A stretch of 7,677 nucleotides of DNA from Lachnospiraceae bacterium UBA1251 (GTDB lineage Bacteria > Bacillota > Clostridia > Lachnospirales > Lachnospiraceae): the NCBI GenBank assembly GCA_002308255.1, contig DBVZ01000133.1, forward strand, positions 1-7,677, given 5' to 3'. The notes beneath the pieces were generated by a model. The model was not told the DNA's origin, ran no database searches, and was given only the letters and a program-made list of their open reading frames with translations. The position numbers and the translations under genes were made by a program. Positions 1 through 4,896 of this stretch are shown here, piece after piece; the first letter of the stretch is position 1; each line of letters begins with the position of its first letter.

Positions 1-645
1 ATCGGCAAGCTGAACGTCAAGATCTGCGGTTCTTCCGCCGGCCTTTCCGACTACGGCGATGGCGCAACACATCAGTCTGTCGATGATATCGGCCTTATGC
101 GCGATCTTCCGAACATGCAGGTCTTCATTCCGGTCGATGCGAATCAGACCAGAAAGATCACGAGATACATGGCGGAGAATAACGGCCCGATGTACATCCG
201 CATCAACCGTAACCCGCTTCCGGTCCTCACTTCCGCTGATGAAGAGTTCGTTCCGGGCAAGCTTTACATGATGAGAGACGGCTCTGACTGCACGATCTTC
301 GCATACGGCGTCATGGTTTCCATGGCTCTCGAAGCTGCTGAGATCCTTGAGAAGAAGGGCATTTCCGTCCGCGTTGTCAACGTTCCGTCCATCAAGCCGA
401 TCGATGCCGATCAGGTTGCGGAGCTGGCGAATGAGGTCAACCTCACGATCGACGAGCACTCGATCTATGGCGGCCTCGGTGATGTGATCTGCGCGATCCT
501 TGCCGAAAAGAAACCGAGCAAGGTCAAGAAATACGGCATCAACGACGAGTTCGGATGCTCCGCTATGAACTATCCGGAGCTCCTTGTTGAGTACGGCTTC
601 ACACCCGAAAAGATCGCTGCGGCGGTTGAAGAAGCCCGCGCTTAA
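1..645 (+). CDS. Transketolase C-terminal subunit (split transketolase), 5' partial
   Basis: The reading frame is open from base 1 to the TAA at 643-645 (214 residues); the N-terminal part of the protein lies before the window. Fragment residues 1-65 are the end of the pyrimidine-binding domain, with the thiamine-diphosphate enzyme signature DGATHQS at about 20-26 (His24) and a following LMRDLPNMQV segment. Residues about 95-205 form the transketolase C-terminal domain, including TIFAYGVMVS and the DEHSIYGGLG turn. Split transketolases place this half in a protein of roughly 310 residues that pairs with a separate ThDP-binding N subunit, which should be the gene just upstream. The pair transfers two-carbon ketol units between sugar phosphates in the cytosol. 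Some split transketolases serve dedicated sugar pathways, so the substrate is not certain. 1-deoxyxylulose-5-phosphate synthase is related, but the short two-domain end and the THQ motif favour transketolase. The gene ends 125 bp before a GntR regulator on the same strand. Confidence 0.92.
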   Translation: MGKLNVKICGSSAGLSDYGDGATHQSVDDIGLMRDLPNMQVFIPVDANQTRKITRYMAENNGPMYIRINRNPLPVLTSADEEFVPGKLYMMRDGSDCTIFAYGVMVSMALEAAEILEKKGISVRVVNVPSIKPIDADQVAELANEVNLTIDEHSIYGGLGDVICAILAEKKPSKVKKYGINDEFGCSAMNYPELLVEYGFTPEKIAAAVEEARA

Positions 646-672
646 AAATTAAATCCTATAGTGAAGAAAGAC

Positions 673-702
673 CCGGCCTGTAACATCTTTGCTGCAGGCC
701 GG
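673..702 (+). terminator. GC-rich hairpin after the transketolase gene, possible terminator
   Basis: CCGGCCTG (673-680) pairs perfectly with CAGGCCGG (695-702) across a 14-base loop, 28 bases after the transketolase stop codon. The stem is strong, but what follows is AAGTATTATC rather than a T run, so it is not a textbook intrinsic terminator. It may stop transcription inefficiently, protect the 3' end of the transketolase mRNA, or need a factor. Read-through into the GntR gene at 771 is possible. Confidence 0.4.
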
Positions 703-717
703 AAGTATTATCCGGAT

Positions 718-731
718 GTGTTTTCGAACAC
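718..731 (+). other. Small TTCG tetraloop hairpin in the leader of the first GntR gene
   Basis: GTGTT (718-722) and AACAC (727-731) flank a TTCG loop, with a possible extra T-G wobble pair outside. UUCG tetraloops are unusually stable in RNA. It lies 40 bases before the GntR start codon. It could be a leader structure or a short inverted-repeat operator. There is no T tract, so it is not called a terminator. I see no convincing sigma-A promoter in 646-770; TATTAT at 706-711 is a -10-like match without a -35. Confidence 0.25.
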
Positions 732-770
732 GGCAAAGCATCTGATTCGTAAGAAGCAGGAGATAGAACC

Positions 771-1469
771 ATGGCACTGCAGAATATAACCCGGCAAAAC
801 ATAAGCGACGAAGTATATAATCAATTTATCGATGCGATTATGAACGGCGACTGGAAACCGGAAGAAAAAATTCCTTCCGAGACGGAACTGGCTTCCAGGC
901 TGGGCGTCAGCCGGGTGACGATCCGAAGCGCGCTGCAGCGGCTGGAGGGAATGAAGCTGATCGAGCGGAGACAGGGTGAAGGAACATTTGTAAGCGAGAT
1001 TTCCGGAGCGCATTTCGTGAATAACCTTGTACCGGTCGTGGCGCTGGGCAATCACGATCTGACGGATCTTCTCGAATTCCGTGAAATCTTTGACTGTGAA
1101 GTGACAGCGATCGCAGCTAAAAAAGGAGATCCGGAAGTCGTCAGAGAGCTGCGCAGGAATTTTGAAAAACATATGAAAGCAGCAGAAGACGGCGATTACA
1201 AAGCCGCGTCCATGTATGATACTTCCTTCCATTACCTGCTTGCCAAAGCAACAGGCAACCACATTATCGAGCAGATCTATCATACGTTCCGGGCTCTGTT
1301 CCAGAAAAACATGTATGAGATCGTCAAGAAGATGGGATTTTCGGACGCGAAGAAATATCATGCCGCCATCATCGACGCGATCGAGCGAAAAGATGAGGTG
1401 GCGGCCAGAGAGATCATGCGTGAGCATGTGCTGGATACGATTGTATTTGTAACGAAGGAGAACGATTAA
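771..1469 (+). CDS. GntR-family transcriptional regulator, FadR/FCD subfamily (copy 1)
   Basis: A DNA-binding regulator of 232 residues, the normal size for the FadR subfamily. Residues about 8-75 form the winged helix-turn-helix, with IPSETELASRLGVSRVTIRS as the recognition part and RRQGEGTFV as the wing. Residues about 97-222 are the all-helical FCD ligand domain. Its usual metal-site residues are visible: Asp150, His154 (in DTSFH), His197 (in KYHAAI) and His219 (in REHV). Members of this group typically bind a carboxylate such as a sugar acid or organic acid through that metal. The ATG at 771 is supported by AGGAG at 758-762, eight bases upstream, and by alignment with the neighbouring paralogue, which also begins MAL..I..QNISD. 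It converges on that paralogue and overlaps it by four bases at the stop. Target and ligand are unknown; the VOC-SDR-garR cluster and the transketolase are the obvious candidates. Confidence 0.93.
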   Translation: MALQNITRQNISDEVYNQFIDAIMNGDWKPEEKIPSETELASRLGVSRVTIRSALQRLEGMKLIERRQGEGTFVSEISGAHFVNNLVPVVALGNHDLTDLLEFREIFDCEVTAIAAKKGDPEVVRELRRNFEKHMKAAEDGDYKAASMYDTSFHYLLAKATGNHIIEQIYHTFRALFQKNMYEIVKKMGFSDAKKYHAAIIDAIERKDEVAAREIMREHVLDTIVFVTKEND

Positions 1470-2191
1470 TCCTCCGGAGAAGAATCCTTTTCGGGATCAC
1501 CGGTCTTTGACTGGTACAGGCGCAGAGTTTCCTGCAGGTGTTCTCTCATATGCCGGCGGGCGCTGACCGGATCGTGCTGCCGGATCGAATCGACGATCAT
1601 GGCATGATACTTGACGCCGATATCGACGCCGAGGCTGTGGATCACCTGCTGCAGATTCCGGTTGTAGATTTCCCGGAGCATCTCATATATTTTAATGATG
1701 ATCGGGTTCAGTGTCGCTTCCGCAATGGAAAAATGAAATGCCATATCGGCGGAGACGAGACTGTCGACATCTGACAGGGCCGTTTCCGCATAATTTACGG
1801 CATACTGTTCCATTTCCGCGATCTGCGCGTCAGAGGCTTTTTCCGCGGCGAGAGCCGCCATTTCCGGTTCCATGACAGCGCGGAATTCAAGAAAATAGGT
1901 GATATTGGGCTTGGCATAGGCGAGCAGCGGCTGAATATAGCCGAGCGCATCGGCATCTGTATAGTCTTTAACGAAAGTGCCGCCTCCCTGTTTGGCTTCG
2001 ATGAGGCCGAGACTGATGAGACGCTGGAACGCGTTGCGCACGGTGATGCGGCTGACACCGAGTTCTTCGGACAGGGCGGTTTCGGAAGGAATTTTGGAAC
2101 CGGGTTCCCAGGTGCCGTTGATGATCTGCTCCTGAAGCTGCTCGAAAACAATATCGGAAATGTTTTGTTTTTTGATTTTCTTCAGTGCCAC
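1466..2191 (-). CDS. GntR-family transcriptional regulator, FadR/FCD subfamily (copy 2), GTG start
   Basis: A 241-residue paralogue of the regulator at 771-1469. By hand alignment 43 of the first 76 positions are identical. The winged helix is at about 8-75 (IPSETALSEELGVSRITVRN; wing AKQGGGTFV). The FCD domain is at about 98-222 with likely metal ligands Asp149, His153, His196 and His218. The last 15 or so residues are a charged acidic tail absent from copy 1. Translation starts at GTG (2189-2191): the paralogue's start aligns exactly, and AAAGGAGG (2204-2211 on the minus strand) lies 12 bases upstream, a slightly long spacing. The gene is transcribed away from the VOC-SDR operon from its own promoter, and candidate operators sit in the shared intergenic region. 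By family precedent it is most likely a repressor of that operon and of itself, relieved by an acidic metabolite. The ligand is not deducible from sequence. Confidence 0.94.
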   Translation of the reverse strand: MALKKIKKQNISDIVFEQLQEQIINGTWEPGSKIPSETALSEELGVSRITVRNAFQRLISLGLIEAKQGGGTFVKDYTDADALGYIQPLLAYAKPNITYFLEFRAVMEPEMAALAAEKASDAQIAEMEQYAVNYAETALSDVDSLVSADMAFHFSIAEATLNPIIIKIYEMLREIYNRNLQQVIHSLGVDIGVKYHAMIVDSIRQHDPVSARRHMREHLQETLRLYQSKTGDPEKDSSPED

Positions 2192-2220
2192 GTCGTTAGC
2201 AAGCCTCCTTTCGAAAAAGT

Positions 2221-2236
2221 TGTATCACAATTGTCA
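2221..2236. promoter_or_regulatory. Repeated 16-bp element, copy A, candidate operator
   Basis: TGTATCACAATTGTCA matches the element at 2381-2396 at 13 of 16 positions in the same orientation. With T2220 it contains TTGT-ATC-ACAA, and it also contains the 8-bp palindrome ACAATTGT (2227-2234). It sits immediately downstream of the -10 of the minus-strand GntR promoter, over the predicted transcription start. TTGTAT/ATACAA-like sequences are typical of FadR-subfamily operators, which supports but does not prove GntR binding. Confidence 0.5.
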
Positions 2237-2263
2237 TTATACTTGTTTTACATTTAATGTAAA
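2236..2263 (-). promoter_or_regulatory. Promoter of the minus-strand GntR gene
   Basis: Read on the minus strand, TTTACA (2263-2258; five of six bases match TTGACA) is followed after 16 bases by a perfect TATAAT (2241-2236). Transcription would start near 2229, giving a leader of about 37 bases that includes the AAAGGAGG ribosome binding site. The -35 hexamer lies inside the perfect palindrome 2247-2263, and the predicted start point lies inside the repeated element at 2221-2236. Both would allow repression by bound protein. Confidence 0.65.
2247..2263. promoter_or_regulatory. Perfect 17-bp palindrome, candidate GntR operator
   Basis: TTTACATTTAATGTAAA has 8-bp arms that match perfectly around one central base. 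It covers the -35 hexamer and part of the spacer of the regulator's promoter. Its size, AT-richness and symmetry suit a dimeric winged-helix regulator. The arm TTTACAT differs from the TGTAT/ACAA elements nearby, so it could belong to a different protein (for example the other GntR paralogue) or be a second class of site. Confidence 0.5.
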
Positions 2264-2371
2264 TGAGTAATCATGAAAATAATTGAATAATTCTGAGCCG
2301 GTAAAGTCGTTATTGGAAATATTTCACAAAAATAGAAGCCCGTTTTTGTAGGGAAAAAATAGGTTTTGGAG

Positions 2372-2400
2372 TTGACAGGCTGTATTACAACTGTTAAGCT
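2372..2400 (+). promoter_or_regulatory. Promoter of the VOC-SDR operon
   Basis: A perfect -35 TTGACA (2372-2377) is followed by a 17-base spacer and TAAGCT (2395-2400), a poor -10 hexamer helped by a TGT extended -10 (2392-2394). Transcription should start near 2407. The repeated element copy B (2381-2396) fills most of the spacer and reaches into the -10, so a regulator bound there would block polymerase directly. Confidence 0.6.
2381..2396. promoter_or_regulatory. Repeated 16-bp element, copy B, candidate operator
   Basis: TGTATTACAACTGTTA is the partner of the element at 2221-2236, differing only at its positions 6, 11 and 15. It starts with the 9-bp palindrome TGTATTACA. It lies between the -35 and -10 of the VOC-SDR promoter. 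Having one copy at each of two divergent promoters is the pattern expected when one regulator controls both units. Confidence 0.5.
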
Positions 2401-2413
2401 ACAAATAGTGAAA

Positions 2414-2430
2414 TGTATTGTAAATATACA
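2414..2430. promoter_or_regulatory. Inverted repeat in the VOC leader, possible secondary operator
   Basis: TGTAT (2414-2418) and ATACA (2426-2430) form an inverted repeat with a 7-base centre, just downstream of the predicted transcription start at about 2407. The TGTAT half is the same as in elements A and B. It could act as a downstream roadblock site. The arms are short and the region is AT-rich, so chance is a real possibility. Confidence 0.3.
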
Positions 2431-2454
2431 GGTTCTAAGGACGGAGAAGATGCA

Positions 2455-2931
2455 ATGAGCGAAGGATTTGATGTAAGAGATCAGTTTGAACATTATACGC
2501 ATATCGGATATGCGGTACGTGATCTGGACCGTTATGTAAAGAGGATGACGGAAGTGTTCGGGTATAAGGTCGCAAATTACGGTCAGACACCGGACAGCCC
2601 GGATAAGCGCTACAACGGAGAATACGAAGATTTCGCGTTCAGGCTGGCATTTATTTACCGGGGGGATCAGATGCTGGAGCTTCTCGAACCCATCCGCGGC
2701 AGAAACGTGATCTCCGAGTATCTTGAAAAATGCGGGGAAGGCCTTCACCATCTCAACTATAACGTCCATCATTACGATGAAGTCGTTGCCCATATGAAAG
2801 AGCAGGGCTACAATCTGATCATGGAAGGAACTTCCTTCCGTCATCCGGGTCACCGTTGGAGCTATTTTGACACGATGGAAGATTTCGGATACGACATCGA
2901 GCTTTTTGAACTTTACGAGGGTGAAGAGTAA
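2455..2931 (+). CDS. VOC-superfamily metalloprotein (glyoxalase / methylmalonyl-CoA epimerase-like)
   Basis: A 158-residue protein with two beta-alpha-beta-beta-beta units, the size and pattern of single-chain vicinal oxygen chelate enzymes. Likely metal ligands sit at the four expected places: His16 (HIGYAV), Glu75 (MLELLEP), His98 or His99 (GLHHLNYNV) and Glu149 (YDIELFE). The HIGYAV, ELLEP and GLHHLNY signatures most resemble methylmalonyl-CoA epimerase and glyoxalase I. Such enzymes use a divalent metal to stabilise an enediolate during isomerisation, epimerisation or lyase chemistry in the cytosol. ATG 2455 was chosen because GGAG (2443-2446) lies eight bases upstream. An in-frame ATG at 2413 is only about 6 bases from the predicted transcription start and has no ribosome binding site. 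The gene leads an operon with an SDR 69 bases downstream, so a role on a hydroxy-keto or aldehyde intermediate is likelier than propionate metabolism. The exact substrate is unknown. Confidence 0.85.
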   Translation: MSEGFDVRDQFEHYTHIGYAVRDLDRYVKRMTEVFGYKVANYGQTPDSPDKRYNGEYEDFAFRLAFIYRGDQMLELLEPIRGRNVISEYLEKCGEGLHHLNYNVHHYDEVVAHMKEQGYNLIMEGTSFRHPGHRWSYFDTMEDFGYDIELFELYEGEE

Positions 2932-2954
2932 GAGGACAGCAGCTGACAGGCACA

Positions 2955-2978
2955 GGATCCGGCGGGAACTGTGGATCC
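2955..2978 (+). repeat. Short GGATCC repeat hairpin between the VOC and SDR genes
   Basis: GGATCC occurs at 2955-2960 and again at 2973-2978. Because the hexamer is self-complementary, the two copies can pair with a 12-base loop. It lies in the 69-base gap between the two genes and just before the SDR ribosome binding site (AAGGAGG, 2986-2992). With no T run, it is more likely an mRNA structure or chance than a terminator. Confidence 0.25.
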
Positions 2979-3000
2979 GGAACAGAAGGAGGAACGGAAA

Positions 3001-3765
3001 ATGTTATTCGATCTTACGGGTAAGGTTTGCTTTGTGACAGGCGGAGCGCAGCCGGGCTCAATCGGTGAAAAATCCTGTTTTGCTCTTGCGGAAAACGGCG
3101 CGAAAGTCGCGATCGCGGATATCCAGGCAGAAGGCTGTGAGAGAGTGGCTGAGGAGATCCGTGCAAAAGGCGGCGAGGCGATCGGCATCGGCATGAACCT
3201 GGCGAGCAACGACAGCATCCAGGCAGCGATCGAGAAGGCCGTGGAAGCCTTCGGCGGCATTGACGTCGTTGTCAATTCGGCCGGTATCCTCGGAAAATCA
3301 AGTATAGAAGATATGGACCGTGAAGGAGAATGGAACCGGGTGATCGATATCGATCTCGGAGGAACATTCTTTGTCTGCCAGAAAGCGCTTCCGTACCTGA
3401 AGAAGAGCGCACAGCCGCGTATTATCAATATTTCTTCCGTGACCGGCCGCAACGGCGGATTCTCCGCTTCGATGGCATATGCGGCGGCAAAGGGCGGCGT
3501 CGTGGCGATCACACGCGGCATGGCCCGGCATCTCGCGCCGTACGGGATCACGGTTAATGCGATCTGCCCGGGCACGACCGCTACGGCGATGGTCAAAAAC
3601 ACCTATAATGACGACGATGTCGCCAACCAGCTGAAGAACATGCTTCTCGGAAGACTTGCGGAGCCGGAAGAGATTGCGGCGGCGGTCGTCTATTACGCGT
3701 CTACCGAGTCCGGATTCGTGACAGGAAATATGCACGACATCAACGGCGGCGGATATTTCGGCTGA
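3001..3765 (+). CDS. Short-chain dehydrogenase/reductase (classical SDR), probably NAD-dependent
   Basis: A 254-residue Rossmann-fold oxidoreductase of normal classical-SDR length. The nucleotide-binding loop is TGGAQPGSIG (13-22). Asp40 at the end of the second strand (VAIAD) favours NAD(H) over NADP(H). NSAG is at 92-95, the catalytic serine is 145 or 146, and Tyr160-x3-Lys164 (YAAAK) is intact. CPGTTAT at 189-195 is the loop after strand six. Two departures are visible: the glycine loop has one extra residue compared with TGxxxGxG, and the position normally held by the catalytic Asn in NLxG is Asp118 (IDLGG). ATG 3001 is preceded by AAGGAGG at 2986-2992 with ideal 8-base spacing; the in-frame GTG at 2971 has no such site. 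It follows the VOC gene in the same operon. It probably oxidises or reduces a secondary alcohol of a sugar acid, polyol or hydroxyacid. Automatic labels such as 3-oxoacyl-ACP reductase would be unreliable here. Confidence 0.9.
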   Translation: MLFDLTGKVCFVTGGAQPGSIGEKSCFALAENGAKVAIADIQAEGCERVAEEIRAKGGEAIGIGMNLASNDSIQAAIEKAVEAFGGIDVVVNSAGILGKSSIEDMDREGEWNRVIDIDLGGTFFVCQKALPYLKKSAQPRIINISSVTGRNGGFSASMAYAAAKGGVVAITRGMARHLAPYGITVNAICPGTTATAMVKNTYNDDDVANQLKNMLLGRLAEPEEIAAAVVYYASTESGFVTGNMHDINGGGYFG

Positions 3766-3830
3766 TTCTTTGAAATGAGGCGGAAGAACGACGGGATCAA
3801 AGAGTTTTTAATGCGCCAGAAGCGCTGATA

Positions 3831-3839
3831 TGGTAAAAT
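3831..3839 (+). promoter_or_regulatory. Possible extended -10 promoter upstream of garR
   Basis: TGGTAAAAT is an extended -10 (TG, one base, then TAAAAT at 3834-3839). No good -35 lies 16-18 bases upstream, though extended -10 promoters tolerate that. It would start transcription near 3846, giving garR its own mRNA with a leader of about 47 bases. The 127-base gap after the SDR has no terminator, so garR could also be reached by read-through from the VOC-SDR operon. Confidence 0.4.
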
Positions 3840-3862
3840 AATATACACTTAACAAAGGACAC

Positions 3863-3878
3863 TCCTGCAGCGGCAGGA
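3863..3878 (+). promoter_or_regulatory. Hairpin just before the garR ribosome binding site
   Basis: TCCTGC (3863-3868) pairs perfectly with GCAGGA (3873-3878) around an AGCG tetraloop, ending two bases before the strong AGGAGG ribosome binding site (3881-3886). CTCCT (3862-3866), overlapping the 5' arm, could instead pair with AGGAG of that site. Two exclusive structures are therefore possible: one leaves the site open and the other hides it. This is a structural observation only; no known riboswitch family is recognised. Confidence 0.35.
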
Positions 3879-3892
3879 AAAGGAGGTTTATT

Positions 3893-4783
3893 ATGAAAGT
3901 AGGATTTGTAGGCCTTGGTATCATGGGCAAGCCGATGTGCAAAAATCTTCTGAAAGCCGGCTATGAAGTTACGGCGTTCGATCCTTTTGCAAAAGCAGCG
4001 CTTGATGAAGTTGTGGAAGCCGGCGCGGCGCGCGGCGAAAGCAACGCTGATGTCGCATCCAAGAGCGATGTTGTCATCACCATGGTTCCGAATTCTCCGC
4101 ATGTTCGTTCTGCAGTGTTTGATAAGGGCGGCATCGCAGAAGGCGCGAAGGAAGGCCTTGATATTATCGATATGAGCTCTATCGCTCCGCTGGAATCCAA
4201 AGACATTGCTGCCAAGTGCAAAGAAATCGGCATCAACATGATGGATGCTCCGGTATCCGGCGGCGAACCGAAGGCGATCGACGGCACGCTTTCCATTATG
4301 TGCGGCGGCCCGAAGGATCTCTTCGACAAATATTTTGATCTGCTGAACGTCATGGGCGCTTCCGTCGTACACTGCGGCGACGTCAACGGCTCCGGCAACA
4401 CGGTCAAACTTGCGAACCAGATCATCGTTGCGGTCAACATCGCAGCCTGCGCGGAAGCTTATTCTCTGTCCACGATGGCCGGCGTAGACCCGGAAAAGGT
4501 CTTCGACGCGATCAAGGGCGGCCTTGCAGGCTCGACCGTTATGAACGCGAAGGTTCCGATGATGATGGACGGCAACTTCAAGCCGGGCTTCCGCATCGAC
4601 CTTCACATCAAAGACCTCAACAACGCGCTTGACACAGGCCACGGCCTCGGCACACCGATGGTCCTGACCTCCATGGTTCAGGAAATGATGCAGTGGCTGC
4701 ACAACAACGGCTGCGGCAGCGATGACCACAGTGCGATCCTCAAATACTATGAGAAGATCACCGGCGTGGAAGTCCGCAAATAA
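3893..4783 (+). CDS. garR: Tartronate semialdehyde reductase (2-hydroxy-3-oxopropionate reductase)
   Basis: A 296-residue member of the beta-hydroxyacid dehydrogenase family, collinear with E. coli GarR as I recall it, with long shared stretches such as GLGIMGKPM, DAPVSGGEPKAIDGTLS, GGLAGSTV and NFKPGFRIDLHIKDL. The N-terminal Rossmann domain (1 to about 163) has GLGIMG at 7-12 and Asp30 after the second strand. The substrate loop holds Ser122-Gly-Gly. The catalytic lysine is Lys172 (VKLAN) with Asn175 close by, and Lys240 lies in HIKDL of the helical C-terminal domain. The enzyme reduces tartronate semialdehyde to D-glycerate with NAD(P)H in the cytosol. It acts in galactarate/glucarate breakdown, or after glyoxylate carboligase or hydroxypyruvate isomerase. 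Start ATG 3893 follows AGGAGG by 6 bases. Codon use is strongly biased towards C-ending codons, suggesting high expression. No garL, garD or gcl partner is in the window. A related 3-hydroxyisobutyrate or sulfolactaldehyde reductase role is less likely given the close match. Confidence 0.93.
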   Translation: MKVGFVGLGIMGKPMCKNLLKAGYEVTAFDPFAKAALDEVVEAGAARGESNADVASKSDVVITMVPNSPHVRSAVFDKGGIAEGAKEGLDIIDMSSIAPLESKDIAAKCKEIGINMMDAPVSGGEPKAIDGTLSIMCGGPKDLFDKYFDLLNVMGASVVHCGDVNGSGNTVKLANQIIVAVNIAACAEAYSLSTMAGVDPEKVFDAIKGGLAGSTVMNAKVPMMMDGNFKPGFRIDLHIKDLNNALDTGHGLGTPMVLTSMVQEMMQWLHNNGCGSDDHSAILKYYEKITGVEVRK

Positions 4784-4795
4784 ATAAAACATTTC

Positions 4796-4843
4796 CGCAA
4801 AAAGATGCTCCGGGTATCGAAGGATGCCCGGAGCGTTTTTGCG
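4796..4843 (+). terminator. Strong intrinsic terminator after garR, symmetrical
   Basis: GCTCCGGG (4807-4814) pairs perfectly with CCCGGAGC (4827-4834). The stem extends inward to about 12 pairs (one of them T-G) with a GAAG loop (4819-4822), and is followed by GTTTTT (4835-4840). CGCAAAAA (4796-4803) and TTTTTGCG (4836-4843) are also complementary, so it could work in both directions. It closes the VOC-SDR-garR cluster and insulates the gene that follows. Confidence 0.9.
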
Positions 4844-4861
4844 CTTCCGCAGATGAAATCA

Positions 4862-4890
4862 TTGATAAAAAAGCAGGCGCATCGTATGAT
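4862..4890 (+). promoter_or_regulatory. Promoter of the sensor-phosphatase gene, predicted leaderless mRNA
   Basis: TTGATA (4862-4867), a 17-base spacer and TATGAT (4885-4890) each match the sigma-A consensus at five of six positions. The start point expected about 7 bases past the -10 falls on 4896-4898, which is the ATG itself (4897). There is no Shine-Dalgarno sequence before this ATG, and an in-frame TGA at 4891-4893 rules out a longer protein, so both facts agree with a leaderless transcript. Confidence 0.6.
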
Positions 4891-4896
4891 TGAATT

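Noticed and set aside
708..1427. 239-codon open frame on the minus strand opposite the first GntR gene
   Set aside because: The + strand protein has an intact winged helix and FCD metal residues. The minus frame has no recognisable domain and is explained as a shadow.
2413..2454. Upstream in-frame ATG that would add 14 residues to the VOC protein
   Set aside because: It lies about 6 bases after the predicted transcription start, has no ribosome binding site, overlaps an inverted repeat, and the added residues do not belong to the VOC fold. ATG 2455 has GGAG at good spacing.
2971..3000. In-frame GTG that would add 10 residues to the SDR
   Set aside because: AAGGAGG at 2986-2992 is placed exactly for ATG 3001, and SDRs normally begin a few residues before the first strand, as MLFDLTGKVC does.
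3893..4783. Assigning garR as 3-sulfolactaldehyde reductase of a sulfoquinovose (sulfo-transketolase) pathway because a split transketolase is nearby
   Set aside because: The sequence is too similar to true GarR over its whole length, the transketolase is separated by two regulators, and no sulfo-sugar isomerase, transporter or sulfonate enzyme is visible.
3797..4792. Long open frame (331 codons) on the minus strand opposite garR
   Set aside because: It is the antisense of a clearly recognised gene with strong third-position bias. It encodes a His/Arg/Ala-rich sequence with no family signature and has no suitable ribosome binding site.
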